Source: Paraburkholderia unamae (GTDB lineage: Bacteria; Pseudomonadota; Gammaproteobacteria; Burkholderiales; Burkholderiaceae). Taken from it: a DNA stretch of 64,000 nucleotides. The translations under genes and the position numbers were made by a program. Under the pieces are notes generated by a model. That model was not told where the DNA came from. It saw only the letters and a program-made list of their open reading frames with translations, and ran no database searches. Of the stretch, positions 32,288 to 41,793 are shown piece by piece. The stretch's first letter is position 1. Every line of letters starts with the position of its first letter. Location: positions 248,001-312,000 of the forward strand of contig NZ_QLSU01000009.1 of assembly GCF_003268775.1 (NCBI RefSeq), in the 5' to 3' direction.

Positions 32288-35200
32288 TCAACCCGTGTTG
32301 CGCAGCCCCGCCGCAATTCCGTTGATCGTCAGGTGAATACCGCGCCGCACGCGCGGGCTCGGGTCGCCTGCGCGATAACGCTTGATCAGCTCCACCTGCA
32401 AGTGATTGAGCGGATCGAGGTACGGGAAGCGGTTCTTGATCGAACGCGCGAGCAGCGGGTTGTCCGCCAGGCGCTCGCCCGCGCCCGTGATCTCGGCGAG
32501 CACCTTCGTCGTGCGCTCCCACTCGGCCACGATGCGCTCGAACACCAGCTTGCGCAGCTTCTTGTCGCTCACGAGCTGCGCATAGCGCGACGCCACCGCG
32601 AGGTCGGTCTTGGCGAGCGTCATGTCCATGTTCGACAGCAGGTTCGCGAAGAACGGCCAGGTCTTGTACATCTTCTTGAACATCGCCACCCGGCGCGCGC
32701 GCTCGGCGTCGCTGCCCGCTGCGTCGAGATGCGCGGTGACCGCGCTGCCAAAGCCGTACCAGCCCGTGAGCAGCAAGCGGCACTGGCCCCACGAAAAGCC
32801 CCACGGAATCGCGCGCAGGTCGTCGATCTTGCGGTTCTTCGGGTCTTGCAGCTTGCGCGAGGCCGGGCGGCTGCCGATGTTCAGCTCCGCGATTTCCGTG
32901 ATCGGCGTCGAGGCGAAGAAGTAGTCGGTGAAGCCCGGCGTCTCGTACACGAGCGAGCGGTATGCCGCCATCGCCGCGTCGGAGAGTTGTTGCATCGTCT
33001 CTTCGTACGCGGGCAGTTGATCCGGCGAATTGCCGTGCGGCAGCAGCGTGGCTTCCAGCGTGGCCGCGATCACCGTTTCCAGATTGCGGCGGCCGATTTC
33101 CGGGTTGCCGAACTTGCTCGCGATGACTTCGCCCTGTTCGGTCAGGCGGATCTGGCCTTCCACCGTGCCCGGCGGCTGCGAGAGGATCGCGTTGTAGGTC
33201 GGGCCGCCGCCGCGGCCCACCGTGCCGCCGCGCCCGTGGAACAGACGCAGCGTGATGCCGCGTTCCTTGTGGAGCGCGACGAGCGCGAGTTCCGCGCGGT
33301 ACAGCTCCCAGTTCGAGGTGAGGAAGCCGCCGTCCTTGTTGCTGTCCGAGTAGCCGAGCATGATTTCCTGCTCGTTGCCCTGGTGCTCGACAATGCCGTC
33401 GATGCCCGGCAGCGCGAGCAGGTCGCGCATGATGCCCGAGGCGTGGCGCAAGTCGGGAATCGTCTCGAACAGCGGAATCACCATGAGCGCGGCCTTCGCG
33501 GGATCTTCCGCGTGGCCGAGGCGGCCGCTCATGAGACCGGTTTCCTTTTGCAGCAGCATCACTTCGAGCAGGTCGGAAACCGTTTCGGTGTGCGAGATGA
33601 TGTAGTTGCGCACCGCGCGCGCGCCGAACTTCTCGCGCGTCACGCGCGCCATTTCCAGCACGCCCAGCTCGCTCTTCACGAGGTCCGAATAGTCGAGATA
33701 CGGCGAGCGCAGCGTGCGCGGCTCGGCGAGTTGCGCGAGCAGCACGATCTGCTTGTCTTCTTCGGAGAGCGCGGCATAGTCGGCTTCGACGCCGGCGCGC
33801 GAGAGCAGTTCGCTGATCACGGCCTCGTGGATGTCCGAGCTTTGGCGCAGGTCGATCGAGGCGAGGTGGAAGCCGAACACTTCCACGGCGCGCAAGAGCG
33901 GGGCGAGGCGCGGCGTGGCAAGCGAGGCGCCGTGATGCTCGGCGAGCGAATCCATCAGGATGCGCAGGTCGCGCGAGAACTCGCCTGCGTCGGCGTAGGG
34001 TTGCGCACGCACGGGGGCGGCATTGCGCCCGGCGCTGCGCACCGCGACCACGCCTTCGCCCAGACGCACGCGCGCGCTGGCGGCAAGGCGCGTGTACACA
34101 CCGATCAGTGCACGGCGATACGGCTCGTCCACGCGGTGCGGCGACTGGTCGGGCGAGGCCTCGGCCAGCGCCTTCAGTTCATCGCTTGCGCCCGCGAGCA
34201 GGTTCGACACCGACAGCTCGGCGCCCAGGCGGTGCACTTCGTCGAGGTAATGCTGGAGGATCACCTGCGCCTGGCGCTCGCTCGCTTCCTCGAGCGTCGC
34301 GGAGGTGACGTTCGGATTGCCGTCGCGGTCGCCGCCGATCCAGCTGCCCATCTGGAAGAACGCGGGCAGGCGCGCCGAGAGACCGTGCTCCTTCAACTGC
34401 GTTTCGATTTCGCCGTAGAGCGCCGGGATCTCGGTGAGGAAGGTCGTGTGGTAGTACGACAGCGCGTTCTCGATCTCGTCGCCCACGGTCAGGCGCGCGT
34501 CGCGCAGCATGCGCGTTTGCCAGAGCGAGGTCACGCGCGCGCGCAAGAGCGACTCGTTGTGCTCCAGTTCGCGATGCGTGAGCGGCTGGTCGCGCTCGGT
34601 GAGCAGGCGCGCGATGTCGTGCTGCGAATCGAGCGTGCTCTTGCGCTGCACTTCGGTGGGGTGCGCGGTGAGCACGGGCACGATCAGCGCGTCATTGAAG
34701 AACTGCTGGAGCACGGGCGTTGCCGCCGCGCCGGCTTCGGCGAGGCGCTCGAGTGAATGCGCGATGGTGCCCGCCTGAGCGGCCGACCCCGCGAGGTCGT
34801 GAATGCGGCGGCGGCGGTTGCGATGGCGATCTTCAGCGATGTTCGCGAGGTGCGAGAAGTAGCTGAATGCGCGCACGACCGTCACGGTCTCCTCGGGCGA
34901 GAGCGCGCGCAACTGCTTTTCCAGCGCGAGCGCGTCGGCGTTGTCGTCCTCGCGGCGAAAGCGCACGGCGGTCTGACGAATGGTCTCCACCACGTCGAAC
35001 ACGGCGTCGCCTTCCTGCTCGCGCAGCACTTCGCCCAGCAGGCGGCCGAGATAGCGGATATCTTCGAAGAGCGGCTGGTCCTTGTCGTCGCGCGCGCGGC
35101 CGTTGCGCGCGGCGCCGGCCGGCTTCGCCGCGACGAGGGGCGCTTTCGTGGCTTTCGTGGCCTTAGCGGTCTTGGCGGCCTGCGGCGCTTTCGCGGCCTT

Positions 35201-35386
35201 CAAGGGCTTGGCGGTTTTCACGGCCTGGGCGGCCCGGGTCGCCGGTTTGGTCTTCGTGGCGGTCGTGGTCTTCGTGGTCTTCGTTGTTTTCGCCGGTTTC
35301 GCGGACGGCGCGGATGCGGCCTTCGAAGTAGCGTTCTGCGATGCGTTGTTGCGGCGCTCTGCGCGCGCCGAGCCTGAAGACTTCAC
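32288..35386 (-). CDS. ppc: Phosphoenolpyruvate carboxylase with long basic N-terminal tail
   Basis: PPC adds bicarbonate to phosphoenolpyruvate to refill oxaloacetate. With the GTG start the protein has 1032 residues. The catalytic body starts near residue 103 and shows LTAHPTEVQRKS (catalytic His), GGDRDGNP, GYSDSNKDGG, the Arg-rich loop FHGRGGTVGRGGGP and the conserved NTG C-terminus. Residues 1-101 are a Lys/Ala/Thr-rich low-complexity tail of KTAK/KATK-like units, absent from E. coli PPC (883 residues). GTG at 35386 is preferred because AAGGA lies 7 bases upstream. It is divergent from hemC. Confidence 0.95.
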   Translation of the reverse strand: MKSSGSARAERRNNASQNATSKAASAPSAKPAKTTKTTKTTTATKTKPATRAAQAVKTAKPLKAAKAPQAAKTAKATKATKAPLVAAKPAGAARNGRARDDKDQPLFEDIRYLGRLLGEVLREQEGDAVFDVVETIRQTAVRFRREDDNADALALEKQLRALSPEETVTVVRAFSYFSHLANIAEDRHRNRRRRIHDLAGSAAQAGTIAHSLERLAEAGAAATPVLQQFFNDALIVPVLTAHPTEVQRKSTLDSQHDIARLLTERDQPLTHRELEHNESLLRARVTSLWQTRMLRDARLTVGDEIENALSYYHTTFLTEIPALYGEIETQLKEHGLSARLPAFFQMGSWIGGDRDGNPNVTSATLEEASERQAQVILQHYLDEVHRLGAELSVSNLLAGASDELKALAEASPDQSPHRVDEPYRRALIGVYTRLAASARVRLGEGVVAVRSAGRNAAPVRAQPYADAGEFSRDLRILMDSLAEHHGASLATPRLAPLLRAVEVFGFHLASIDLRQSSDIHEAVISELLSRAGVEADYAALSEEDKQIVLLAQLAEPRTLRSPYLDYSDLVKSELGVLEMARVTREKFGARAVRNYIISHTETVSDLLEVMLLQKETGLMSGRLGHAEDPAKAALMVIPLFETIPDLRHASGIMRDLLALPGIDGIVEHQGNEQEIMLGYSDSNKDGGFLTSNWELYRAELALVALHKERGITLRLFHGRGGTVGRGGGPTYNAILSQPPGTVEGQIRLTEQGEVIASKFGNPEIGRRNLETVIAATLEATLLPHGNSPDQLPAYEETMQQLSDAAMAAYRSLVYETPGFTDYFFASTPITEIAELNIGSRPASRKLQDPKNRKIDDLRAIPWGFSWGQCRLLLTGWYGFGSAVTAHLDAAGSDAERARRVAMFKKMYKTWPFFANLLSNMDMTLAKTDLAVASRYAQLVSDKKLRKLVFERIVAEWERTTKVLAEITGAGERLADNPLLARSIKNRFPYLDPLNHLQVELIKRYRAGDPSPRVRRGIHLTINGIAAGLRNTG

Positions 35387-35830
35387 GATGTTTTCCTTGA
35401 GGCTTGCCAGGGTATGGGCAGGTTGATCGGGGGACTGCCAACTGCATGGCCGCGACGCATGCCGGGCCGTGTACTGCGGGTGCAACCTGGAGAGGGTGGG
35501 AGGTGCCACCCGGCGTGAGCCGTGCGGATGTCGCAGAAACGGCGCGGGCCGTGTAAGGCGGTGCGCCGGGTGCAGGCCTTGCTGGAGAGAGCGGCCGCCG
35601 GGGCGGGCGGTGCGCATGGCGTGTCGCCATTGGCTACGCTAGCGGCGCGTTACCTACCATATTGGGTACAGTAAGCACCAATGCCTTGCCGGGTCTCTTC
35701 CTTGCCGCCGCTCGCGCCTCGCGGCCGGACCCATTAGGGGAATCCCATGGGGCGGGCCGTAAAAAGGGCGCGTGCTAACATTGCCTGTTATCCGATCCTG
35801 CTTTTCATCCCGTCATTCGATGTACTTGCC
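35387..35830. other. Divergent control region ppc / hemC
   Basis: No gene is supported in these 444 bases. The ppc-proximal half is GC-rich leader; the hemC-proximal half has several lower-GC patches (TACCATATTGGGTACAGTAA near 35657, TAACAT and TGTTATCC near 35774-35792) that are likely to hold promoters. No clean operator could be assigned. Confidence 0.5.
35394..35398 (-). promoter_or_regulatory. Ribosome binding site deciding the GTG start of ppc
   Basis: AAGGA on the minus strand ends 7 bases before the GTG at 35386. No in-frame ATG nearby precedes the tail, so this site fixes the start and makes the tail part of the protein. Confidence 0.65.
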
Positions 35831-36865
35831 ATGAACTCCGAGACGTTATCCGCGCCCATGCCCCGCACACTTGTGATCGCTTCGCGGGAGAGCCGCCTCG
35901 CGATGTGGCAGGCAGAGCATGTGCAAGCTGCGCTGCACAAATTATATCCATCCTGTGACGTGAAAATTGTCGGAATGACGACACGCGGCGATCAAATTCT
36001 CGATCGCACGCTCTCGAAAGTGGGCGGCAAGGGCCTTTTCGTGAAGGAACTGGAGCAGGCGCTGGCCGAAGGGCGCGCCGACGTGGCCGTGCACTCGCTC
36101 AAGGACGTGCCCATGGAGTTGCCCGAGGGCTTCGCGCTCACGGCCATCATGGAGCGCGAGGACCCGCGCGACGCGTTCGTCTCGAACGACTACGACTCGC
36201 TGGCGGCCCTGCCGCCGGGCAGCGTGGTGGGCACTTCCAGCCTGCGGCGCGAGTCGATGATCCGTGCGCGCTTTCCGCATCTCGACGTGAAGCCGCTGCG
36301 CGGCAATCTCGACACGCGGCTTACCAAGCTCGACCGCGGCGACTACGCGGCCATTATTCTCGCGGCGGCAGGCCTGAAGCGCCTGGGTCTCGGCGCGCGT
36401 ATCCGCGCGCTCATCGAGCCCGACGACAGCCTGCCGGCGGCGGGCCAGGGGGCGCTCGGCATCGAGATCCGCGCCGATCGCGCCGATGTGGCGGCATGGC
36501 TCGCGCCGCTGCACGACGACGCCACGGCCAAGGCCGTCGAGGCCGAGCGCATGGTGTCGCGCGCGCTGGGCGGCAGTTGTTCGGTGCCGCTCGCGGCTTA
36601 CGCGCAGTGGCGCGACGGCAAGCTCGCGCTGCGCGGCACGATCTCCACGCCCGATGCGAGCCGCGTGCTCGCCGCGCAGGAAGCCACGGCGGCGGCCACG
36701 GTCGAGGAAGCGGTGGCGCTCGGCCGCCGCGTGGCCGACGACCTGATTGCCCAGGGCGCGCTCGACATCGTGCGCGCACTGGCCGATGCGGCTCACGCAG
36801 CCGATGGTCCGAACACCGCGCCGGACCACCCAACCCGCACGGGCGCAGGCCCGGCGTCCGAATGA
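35831..36865 (+). CDS. hemC: Hydroxymethylbilane synthase (porphobilinogen deaminase)
   Basis: HemC polymerises four porphobilinogens into hydroxymethylbilane. The 344-residue protein shows ASRESRLAMWQ, KVGGKGLFVKELE, VAVHSLKDVP, GTSSLRRESM, AAGQGALGIEIR and the dipyrromethane-cofactor Cys in LGGSCSVPLAAY. A ~25-residue Pro/Thr-rich C-terminal extension is non-conserved. Two possible ATGs (35831 and the MPRTL codon ten residues later) exist; the first is used. The stop overlaps the hemDX start as ATGA, so the haem genes form an operon. Confidence 0.95.
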   Translation: MNSETLSAPMPRTLVIASRESRLAMWQAEHVQAALHKLYPSCDVKIVGMTTRGDQILDRTLSKVGGKGLFVKELEQALAEGRADVAVHSLKDVPMELPEGFALTAIMEREDPRDAFVSNDYDSLAALPPGSVVGTSSLRRESMIRARFPHLDVKPLRGNLDTRLTKLDRGDYAAIILAAAGLKRLGLGARIRALIEPDDSLPAAGQGALGIEIRADRADVAAWLAPLHDDATAKAVEAERMVSRALGGSCSVPLAAYAQWRDGKLALRGTISTPDASRVLAAQEATAAATVEEAVALGRRVADDLIAQGALDIVRALADAAHAADGPNTAPDHPTRTGAGPASE

Positions 36866-38991
36866 TGGCGGCCCCGAGGCAACCGGACGAGTGGGGCGGC
36901 CCCGGCGACGCCTCCACGGGCGCAAGCCGAACCGAACCGGGCAGCGCCGGCACGCCGTTCACGGCCGTCATTACCCGCCCGGCCGGTCAGTCGAATGGGC
37001 TCGCCGCGCAACTGGCGCAGCACGGTATCCGTACCTTCGACTTTCCGCTCATTGCCATCGCGCCCGTGACCGACGAAGCGCCGTTGCGCGCCGCGCTCGG
37101 CGCGCTCGAACGCTATGCGCTCGTCGTGTTCGTTTCGCCCAACGCCGTCGACCGCGCGTTCGCCTGCTACGCCTCGGTGTCCTCGATCTGGCCGCCTGCG
37201 TTACCGGTGGCCGTGGTGGGCCCGGCCAGCGTGGCCGCGCTCGAGCGTCATGGCGTGGCCGCCCCCGATCATCGCGTGGTGAGCCCGTCGAACGCGGGGG
37301 AAGAAGACCCCGCGCGCTTCGATTCGGAGTCGCTCTACGCGGCGCTCGAAAAGACCTTCGGCGCAGAGGCCTTCACGGGCAAGCGTGTGCTGATCGTGCG
37401 CGGCGACGGCGGCCGCGAGTGGCTCGCCGAGCGCCTGCGCGAAGCGGGCGCGGAAGTCGAGACGGTCGCGGCTTACCGCCGCATCGTGCCCGAGCCGCCC
37501 ATCGCCGCGTGGACGCAGGTTCACGCACTGCTGGAAGGCGCGCCGCACGCCTGGCTCGTCACGAGCTCCGAGGGCGTGCGCAACCTCGACGAACTCGCGC
37601 GCGAGCACCTCACGGCGGGCGAGATCGTCGAGCTGCGCCATGCGCCGCTCGTCGCGCCGCACCCTCGGATCGCCGAGACGGCGCGCTCAATGGGTTTTGA
37701 TAGGATTACGGTGTCCGGCGCGGGCGACGAACGCATCGTCGAGACGCTGCTTGGCCTCGCTTCTTCCGTTGTTCAACCGGCTCAGAACACTCCGGCCCAG
37801 GCGCCGGCCAACTCACGCATGACAGATTCGAACAACACCAGCAACACAGCCAACCCGGGCGCCGTCACTACGGGCGCGTCGGGTTCCGGCGGCGCGTCCG
37901 CGCGGCCGTCGCATGCGTCGTCGGGTGCGGGGTCTTCCGCACCGCTGACCCAGCCGCCGGGTACGGGCAACGGACGTCGCGGCGCCGGTTCGGCGCTGCT
38001 GTGGCTCGTCGTGGTGCTGGTCGCGGCGGGCTCGGGCGCGGGCGGCTATTACCTCAATCGCAAGCTCGACGGCCTCGGCATGCAGGCGATCCAGCGCCAG
38101 CAGGCGGGCGAGCAGCAGATCGCCGCGCTGCGCGCGCGCACCGACCAGGCCGTGACCGGCGCGCAGCAGATCGACAAGCAGATCGCCCAGCTCGAAGGCA
38201 AGATCGCCGACGCGCAAACTTCGCAGCAGGCGCTCGCGCAGCAATACTCCGATCTTTCGAAGAGCCGCGACGACTGGACGCTCGCCGAAGTCGGCCAGAT
38301 GCTCTCCAGCGCGAGCGAACAGCTCCAGCTCACGGGCAACACGCAACTGGCGCTCTTTGCGCTACAAAGCGCCGATACGCGTCTCGCCGCGTCCGACAAC
38401 GCGCAGGCCATCGCGGTGCGCAAAGCGATCGCGGAGGACATCGACAAGCTCAAGGCCGCGCCGTCCACGGACCTCACGGGTCTTGCCATCAAGCTCGACA
38501 CCGCGCTCGGCCAGATCGATTCGCTGCCGCTCGCGGGCGAAGCGCTCGTCGCGCACACGAAGCCCGAGGCCGCCGCGCCCGCCGATGTCGCGAAGGTCGC
38601 CGCCGCGACCAACGAGCCGCGCTGGAAGGTGTGGGTCGACACCTTCGTCAACGGCGTGGGCAAGCAGATCGCGAGCCTCGTGCAGGTGCGCCGCATCGAC
38701 AACGCGGACGCCATGCTCGTTTCGCCCGACCAGGGCTACTTCATGCGCGAGAACCTGAAGCTGCGCCTGCTCTCGGCGCGCCTCTCGCTGCTCTCGCGCA
38801 ACGAGGCGACGCTCAAGTCCGACCTCGCGGACGCCGACGCCACGCTCGCGCGCTACTTCGACGGCGCGTCGAAACAAACGCAGACGGTGCGCGAACTGCT
38901 CAAGGAAGTGGGCGCCGGTTCTGCCGCCGTCGCGCTGCCTACGCTCGACAAGAGCTTGCAGGCGATCCAGCAATACCGGAGCCGGGGGTAA
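36862..38991 (+). CDS. hemDX: Fused uroporphyrinogen-III synthase / HemX membrane protein
   Basis: The 709-residue product joins two haem-pathway parts. The HemD domain (about 30-300) has VITRPAGQSNGLAAQL, FVSPNAVDRAF, VLIVRGDGGREWLAE and LVTSSEGVRNLDEL. A Ser/Thr/Gly/Ala-rich linker (about 305-370) leads to the HemX domain: one membrane segment (about 374-396), a coiled coil (about 400-460), and a periplasmic region ending LDKSLQAIQQYRS. The first of two adjacent ATGs overlaps the hemC stop. Fusion of hemD and hemX is common in this bacterial group. hemY follows after 3 bases. Confidence 0.92.
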   Translation: MMAAPRQPDEWGGPGDASTGASRTEPGSAGTPFTAVITRPAGQSNGLAAQLAQHGIRTFDFPLIAIAPVTDEAPLRAALGALERYALVVFVSPNAVDRAFACYASVSSIWPPALPVAVVGPASVAALERHGVAAPDHRVVSPSNAGEEDPARFDSESLYAALEKTFGAEAFTGKRVLIVRGDGGREWLAERLREAGAEVETVAAYRRIVPEPPIAAWTQVHALLEGAPHAWLVTSSEGVRNLDELAREHLTAGEIVELRHAPLVAPHPRIAETARSMGFDRITVSGAGDERIVETLLGLASSVVQPAQNTPAQAPANSRMTDSNNTSNTANPGAVTTGASGSGGASARPSHASSGAGSSAPLTQPPGTGNGRRGAGSALLWLVVVLVAAGSGAGGYYLNRKLDGLGMQAIQRQQAGEQQIAALRARTDQAVTGAQQIDKQIAQLEGKIADAQTSQQALAQQYSDLSKSRDDWTLAEVGQMLSSASEQLQLTGNTQLALFALQSADTRLAASDNAQAIAVRKAIAEDIDKLKAAPSTDLTGLAIKLDTALGQIDSLPLAGEALVAHTKPEAAAPADVAKVAAATNEPRWKVWVDTFVNGVGKQIASLVQVRRIDNADAMLVSPDQGYFMRENLKLRLLSARLSLLSRNEATLKSDLADADATLARYFDGASKQTQTVRELLKEVGAGSAAVALPTLDKSLQAIQQYRSRG

Positions 38992-38994
38992 GAC

Positions 38995-40194
38995 ATGGCG
39001 ATCCGTGGACTCCTCTGGCTCGCGCTCCTCTTCGCGATTGCCGTCGCACTGGCGACCGTCGGGCGCTTCGACGCCGGGCAGGTGCTGCTCGTCTACCCGC
39101 CGTATCGCGTGGACGTCTCGCTCAACCTGTTCGTGGTCGGCATCGTGGTGGCCTTCCTGCTGCTCTACGTGATCCTGCGCTTCGCGCGCAACGTCGTGAC
39201 GATGCCGCGCCGCGTGGCCGCCTATCGCGCGCGCATGCGCACGGAAAAGGCGAACTCGGCGCTGCGCGACGCGGTGGGCAATCTCTACGCGGGCCGCTTC
39301 TCGCGCGCCGAGAAGGCCGCGCGCGATTCGCTCGCCGACGATAAGAACACCAGCGCCGCGGGCCTCATCGCCGCGACGGCCGCGCATCGTCTGCACGAGT
39401 ATGCGCGCCGCGACGAATGGCTCACCCAGGTCGACGACCCCGACCTCCAGGAAGCGCGCCTGATGGCCACGGCCGACATGCGTGCCGACGGCCGCGACGC
39501 CGATGGCGCGCTCGCCGCGCTCACCGAAATGCGCTCGCAAGGCGGCCGCCGCATTCACGCGCAGCAGATCGCACTGCGCGCGCAGCAGCAGCTCAAGAAC
39601 TGGAGCGAAGTGCTCAAGCTCGTGAAGACGCTGGAAAAGCGCGAGGCGCTGCATCCGGCCGTGGCCGTGCGCCTGCGTCAGCTCGCGGCGGAAAACCTGC
39701 TGCGCGACCGCCGCCACAACGCCGACGCGCTGCTCGAACTGTGGCACGCGCTCTCGCCGGTCGAGCGCCACTCGCCGCGTCTGGCCGACTGCGCCGCCGA
39801 ACTGCTGATCGCGCTCGACCGCCAGGCCGACGCACGCAAGATCGTCGAGGAAGCGCTTGCGCAGAACTGGGACGCGCGCCTGTTGCGCCGCTATCCGGAC
39901 ACGGCGGGCAGCGACGCGTTGCCGCTCATCCAGAAGGCCGAAGCGTGGCGCAAGGAGCGCCCCGAGGACGGCGACCTGCTGTTCGCGCTGGGCCGCCTGT
40001 GCCTGAAGCAGCAGTTGTGGGGCAAGGCGCAGTCGTTCCTGGAAGCGGCGATCAAGTCCGCCGACGCGAGCCAGAACGAGCCGCTCAAGATCCGTTCGCA
40101 CCGCGCGCTCGCGCGTCTGCACGAGCAACTCGGCGACGGCGAGAAAGCGGCCACGCATTACCGCGAAAGCGCGTTGTCGATGAACGTGGTTTGA
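38995..40194 (+). CDS. hemY: HemY family membrane protein (haem operon, TPR)
   Basis: This 399-residue protein matches proteobacterial HemY, which is distinct from the Bacillus oxidase of that name. It has two N-terminal membrane segments (about 5-25 and 43-63), then helical TPR-like repeats (for example YAGRFSRAEKAARDSL, LFALGRLCLKQQLWGKAQSFLEAAI, ALARLHEQLGDGEKAATHYRESA). It is thought to help organise late haem steps at the membrane; the exact role is not settled. It is the last gene of hemC-hemDX-hemY, ending at a clear terminator. Confidence 0.92.
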   Translation: MAIRGLLWLALLFAIAVALATVGRFDAGQVLLVYPPYRVDVSLNLFVVGIVVAFLLLYVILRFARNVVTMPRRVAAYRARMRTEKANSALRDAVGNLYAGRFSRAEKAARDSLADDKNTSAAGLIAATAAHRLHEYARRDEWLTQVDDPDLQEARLMATADMRADGRDADGALAALTEMRSQGGRRIHAQQIALRAQQQLKNWSEVLKLVKTLEKREALHPAVAVRLRQLAAENLLRDRRHNADALLELWHALSPVERHSPRLADCAAELLIALDRQADARKIVEEALAQNWDARLLRRYPDTAGSDALPLIQKAEAWRKERPEDGDLLFALGRLCLKQQLWGKAQSFLEAAIKSADASQNEPLKIRSHRALARLHEQLGDGEKAATHYRESALSMNVV

Positions 40195-40228
40195 CGCGGG
40201 CGCAGCGTCGCACCTGAAGCCACAACGA

Positions 40229-40266
40229 AAACGGCCGCCTGCAAACACAGGCGGCCGTTTCCTTTT
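40229..40266 (+). terminator. Terminator of the hem operon
   Basis: AAACGGCCGCCTG pairs with CAGGCGGCCGTTT (13 bp, 6-base loop) and is followed by CCTTTT. A-richness on the left also allows use by the convergent MFS gene. Confidence 0.85.
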
Positions 40267-40290
40267 GGGAGATCGCTACAGGCTACAAGC

Positions 40291-41610
40291 TCAGCGATTC
40301 ACGAGCTTCGCCGGGGCCGAAAGCGCGAGCAGGCCGCCCAGGATCATGAATGCCGCGAGCATGTACATGCCCGAGTCGTTGGCGGCGGTGGCCTGCTTGA
40401 GCCAGCCCACCGCATACGGGCTCAGGAAGCCCGCCAGATTACCGATCGAGTTGATGAGCGCGATGCCGGCCGCCGCGCCCGTGCCCGCGAGCCACGAGGT
40501 GGGCAGGCTCCAGAACAGCGGCAGTGTGGTGAGAATGCCCATGGTTGCGATGGTGAGCGCCGTCATGGCGAGCGTGGTGTCGTGCGCCCACGTGACCGAC
40601 AGCACGAGGCCGATCGCGCCGATGGCGGCAGGAACGGCAATGTGCCAGCGGCGCTCGCGCGTGCGGTCGGCGCTTTTCGCCACGAGCACCATGCCGACCA
40701 CGGCCGCCGCGAACGGAATGGCCGAAAGCAGGCCGATCGTGAGCGCGTCCTTCACGCCTGTCGCCTTGATGATGGTGGGTAGCCAGAAGCTCACGCCGTA
40801 GAGACCCATCACGAACGAGAAGTAGGTGAGGCTCATGAGCAGCACGCGCGGGCTCGTGAGCACGGTCATGATCGGCGGATCTTCCTTGGTGGCGTCCTCG
40901 GCGGCGATGTTGCGTTCGAGCAGCGCGCGTTCTTCTTCCGTGAGCCATTTGGCTTTGCCGATGCGGTCGTCGAGCACGAAGAACACCAGCACGCCGACGA
41001 TCACCGAAGGCAGCCCTTCGAGCAGGAACAGCCACTGCCAGCCCTGCCAGCCGTTCGCGCCGTCGAAGGCCTTGAGAATCCAGCCCGACACCGGCCCGCC
41101 GATCACGCCCGACAGCGCGATGGCCGTCATGAACCACGTAGTCATGCGCCCGCGCCGCTGCGCCGGATACCAGTAGGTTAGGTAGAGAATGATGCCGGGG
41201 AAGAAGCCCGCCTCGCACAGGCCGAGCAGGAAGCGCATCACGTAGAACATGGTGGGCGTGGTGACGAACATCGTCAGGATGGAGACGAGGCCCCACGTGA
41301 CCATGATGCGCGCGATCCACACGCGCGCGCCCACGCGATGCAGGATGATATTGCTTGGCACTTCGAACAGAAAGTACCCGACGAAGAAGATGCCTGCGCC
41401 AAAGCCGTAGACCGCATCGGAGAGATTGAGCGCGCTGCTCATCTGGAGCTTGGCGAAGCCCACGTTCACGCGATCCAGATACGCGACCACGTAGCAGAGC
41501 ATGAGAAGCGGAATGAGCCGCCACGCGACCTTGCGATACGTGGCTTCTTCGAAGGCGGAGGGCGGGGCGCCCGCGCCCGCATGCGGCAGATGATTCGCTG
41601 GACTGGCCAT
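40291..41610 (-). CDS. MFS transporter, anion:cation symporter (ACS) type
   Basis: This is a 439-residue inner-membrane transporter with about twelve hydrophobic segments and a long central loop (LTEEERALLERNIAAED). The N-terminal pattern YRKVAWRLIPLLMLCYVVAYLDRVNVGFAK and GLCEAGFFPGIILYLTYWYP (given as separate short motifs: LDRVNVGFAK, EAGFFPGIILYLTYW) are typical of ACS carriers for organic acids such as phthalate, tartrate or hexuronates. GGAGA precedes the ATG at 41610. A TAGAAT box on - near 41684-41689 may give it its own promoter. It follows an SDR and an aldehyde dehydrogenase on the same strand. Confidence 0.9.
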   Translation of the reverse strand: MASPANHLPHAGAGAPPSAFEEATYRKVAWRLIPLLMLCYVVAYLDRVNVGFAKLQMSSALNLSDAVYGFGAGIFFVGYFLFEVPSNIILHRVGARVWIARIMVTWGLVSILTMFVTTPTMFYVMRFLLGLCEAGFFPGIILYLTYWYPAQRRGRMTTWFMTAIALSGVIGGPVSGWILKAFDGANGWQGWQWLFLLEGLPSVIVGVLVFFVLDDRIGKAKWLTEEERALLERNIAAEDATKEDPPIMTVLTSPRVLLMSLTYFSFVMGLYGVSFWLPTIIKATGVKDALTIGLLSAIPFAAAVVGMVLVAKSADRTRERRWHIAVPAAIGAIGLVLSVTWAHDTTLAMTALTIATMGILTTLPLFWSLPTSWLAGTGAAAGIALINSIGNLAGFLSPYAVGWLKQATAANDSGMYMLAAFMILGGLLALSAPAKLVNR

Positions 41611-41793
41611 GGTGTCTCCAATATCGTCGTGCTTGTTGTATTGCCGCCCCGTGATGGCGGATATTCGACGCGAAAGCACGACCATTCTATACGCGCCGCC
41701 GCAACGCGGCAGCGCGTGGAAGTCGGGGAAAACACCGATCAGTCAAGCACTTAGGGCGCGATTATGCGCCCGAATGCGAGGCGGGTTACTACG

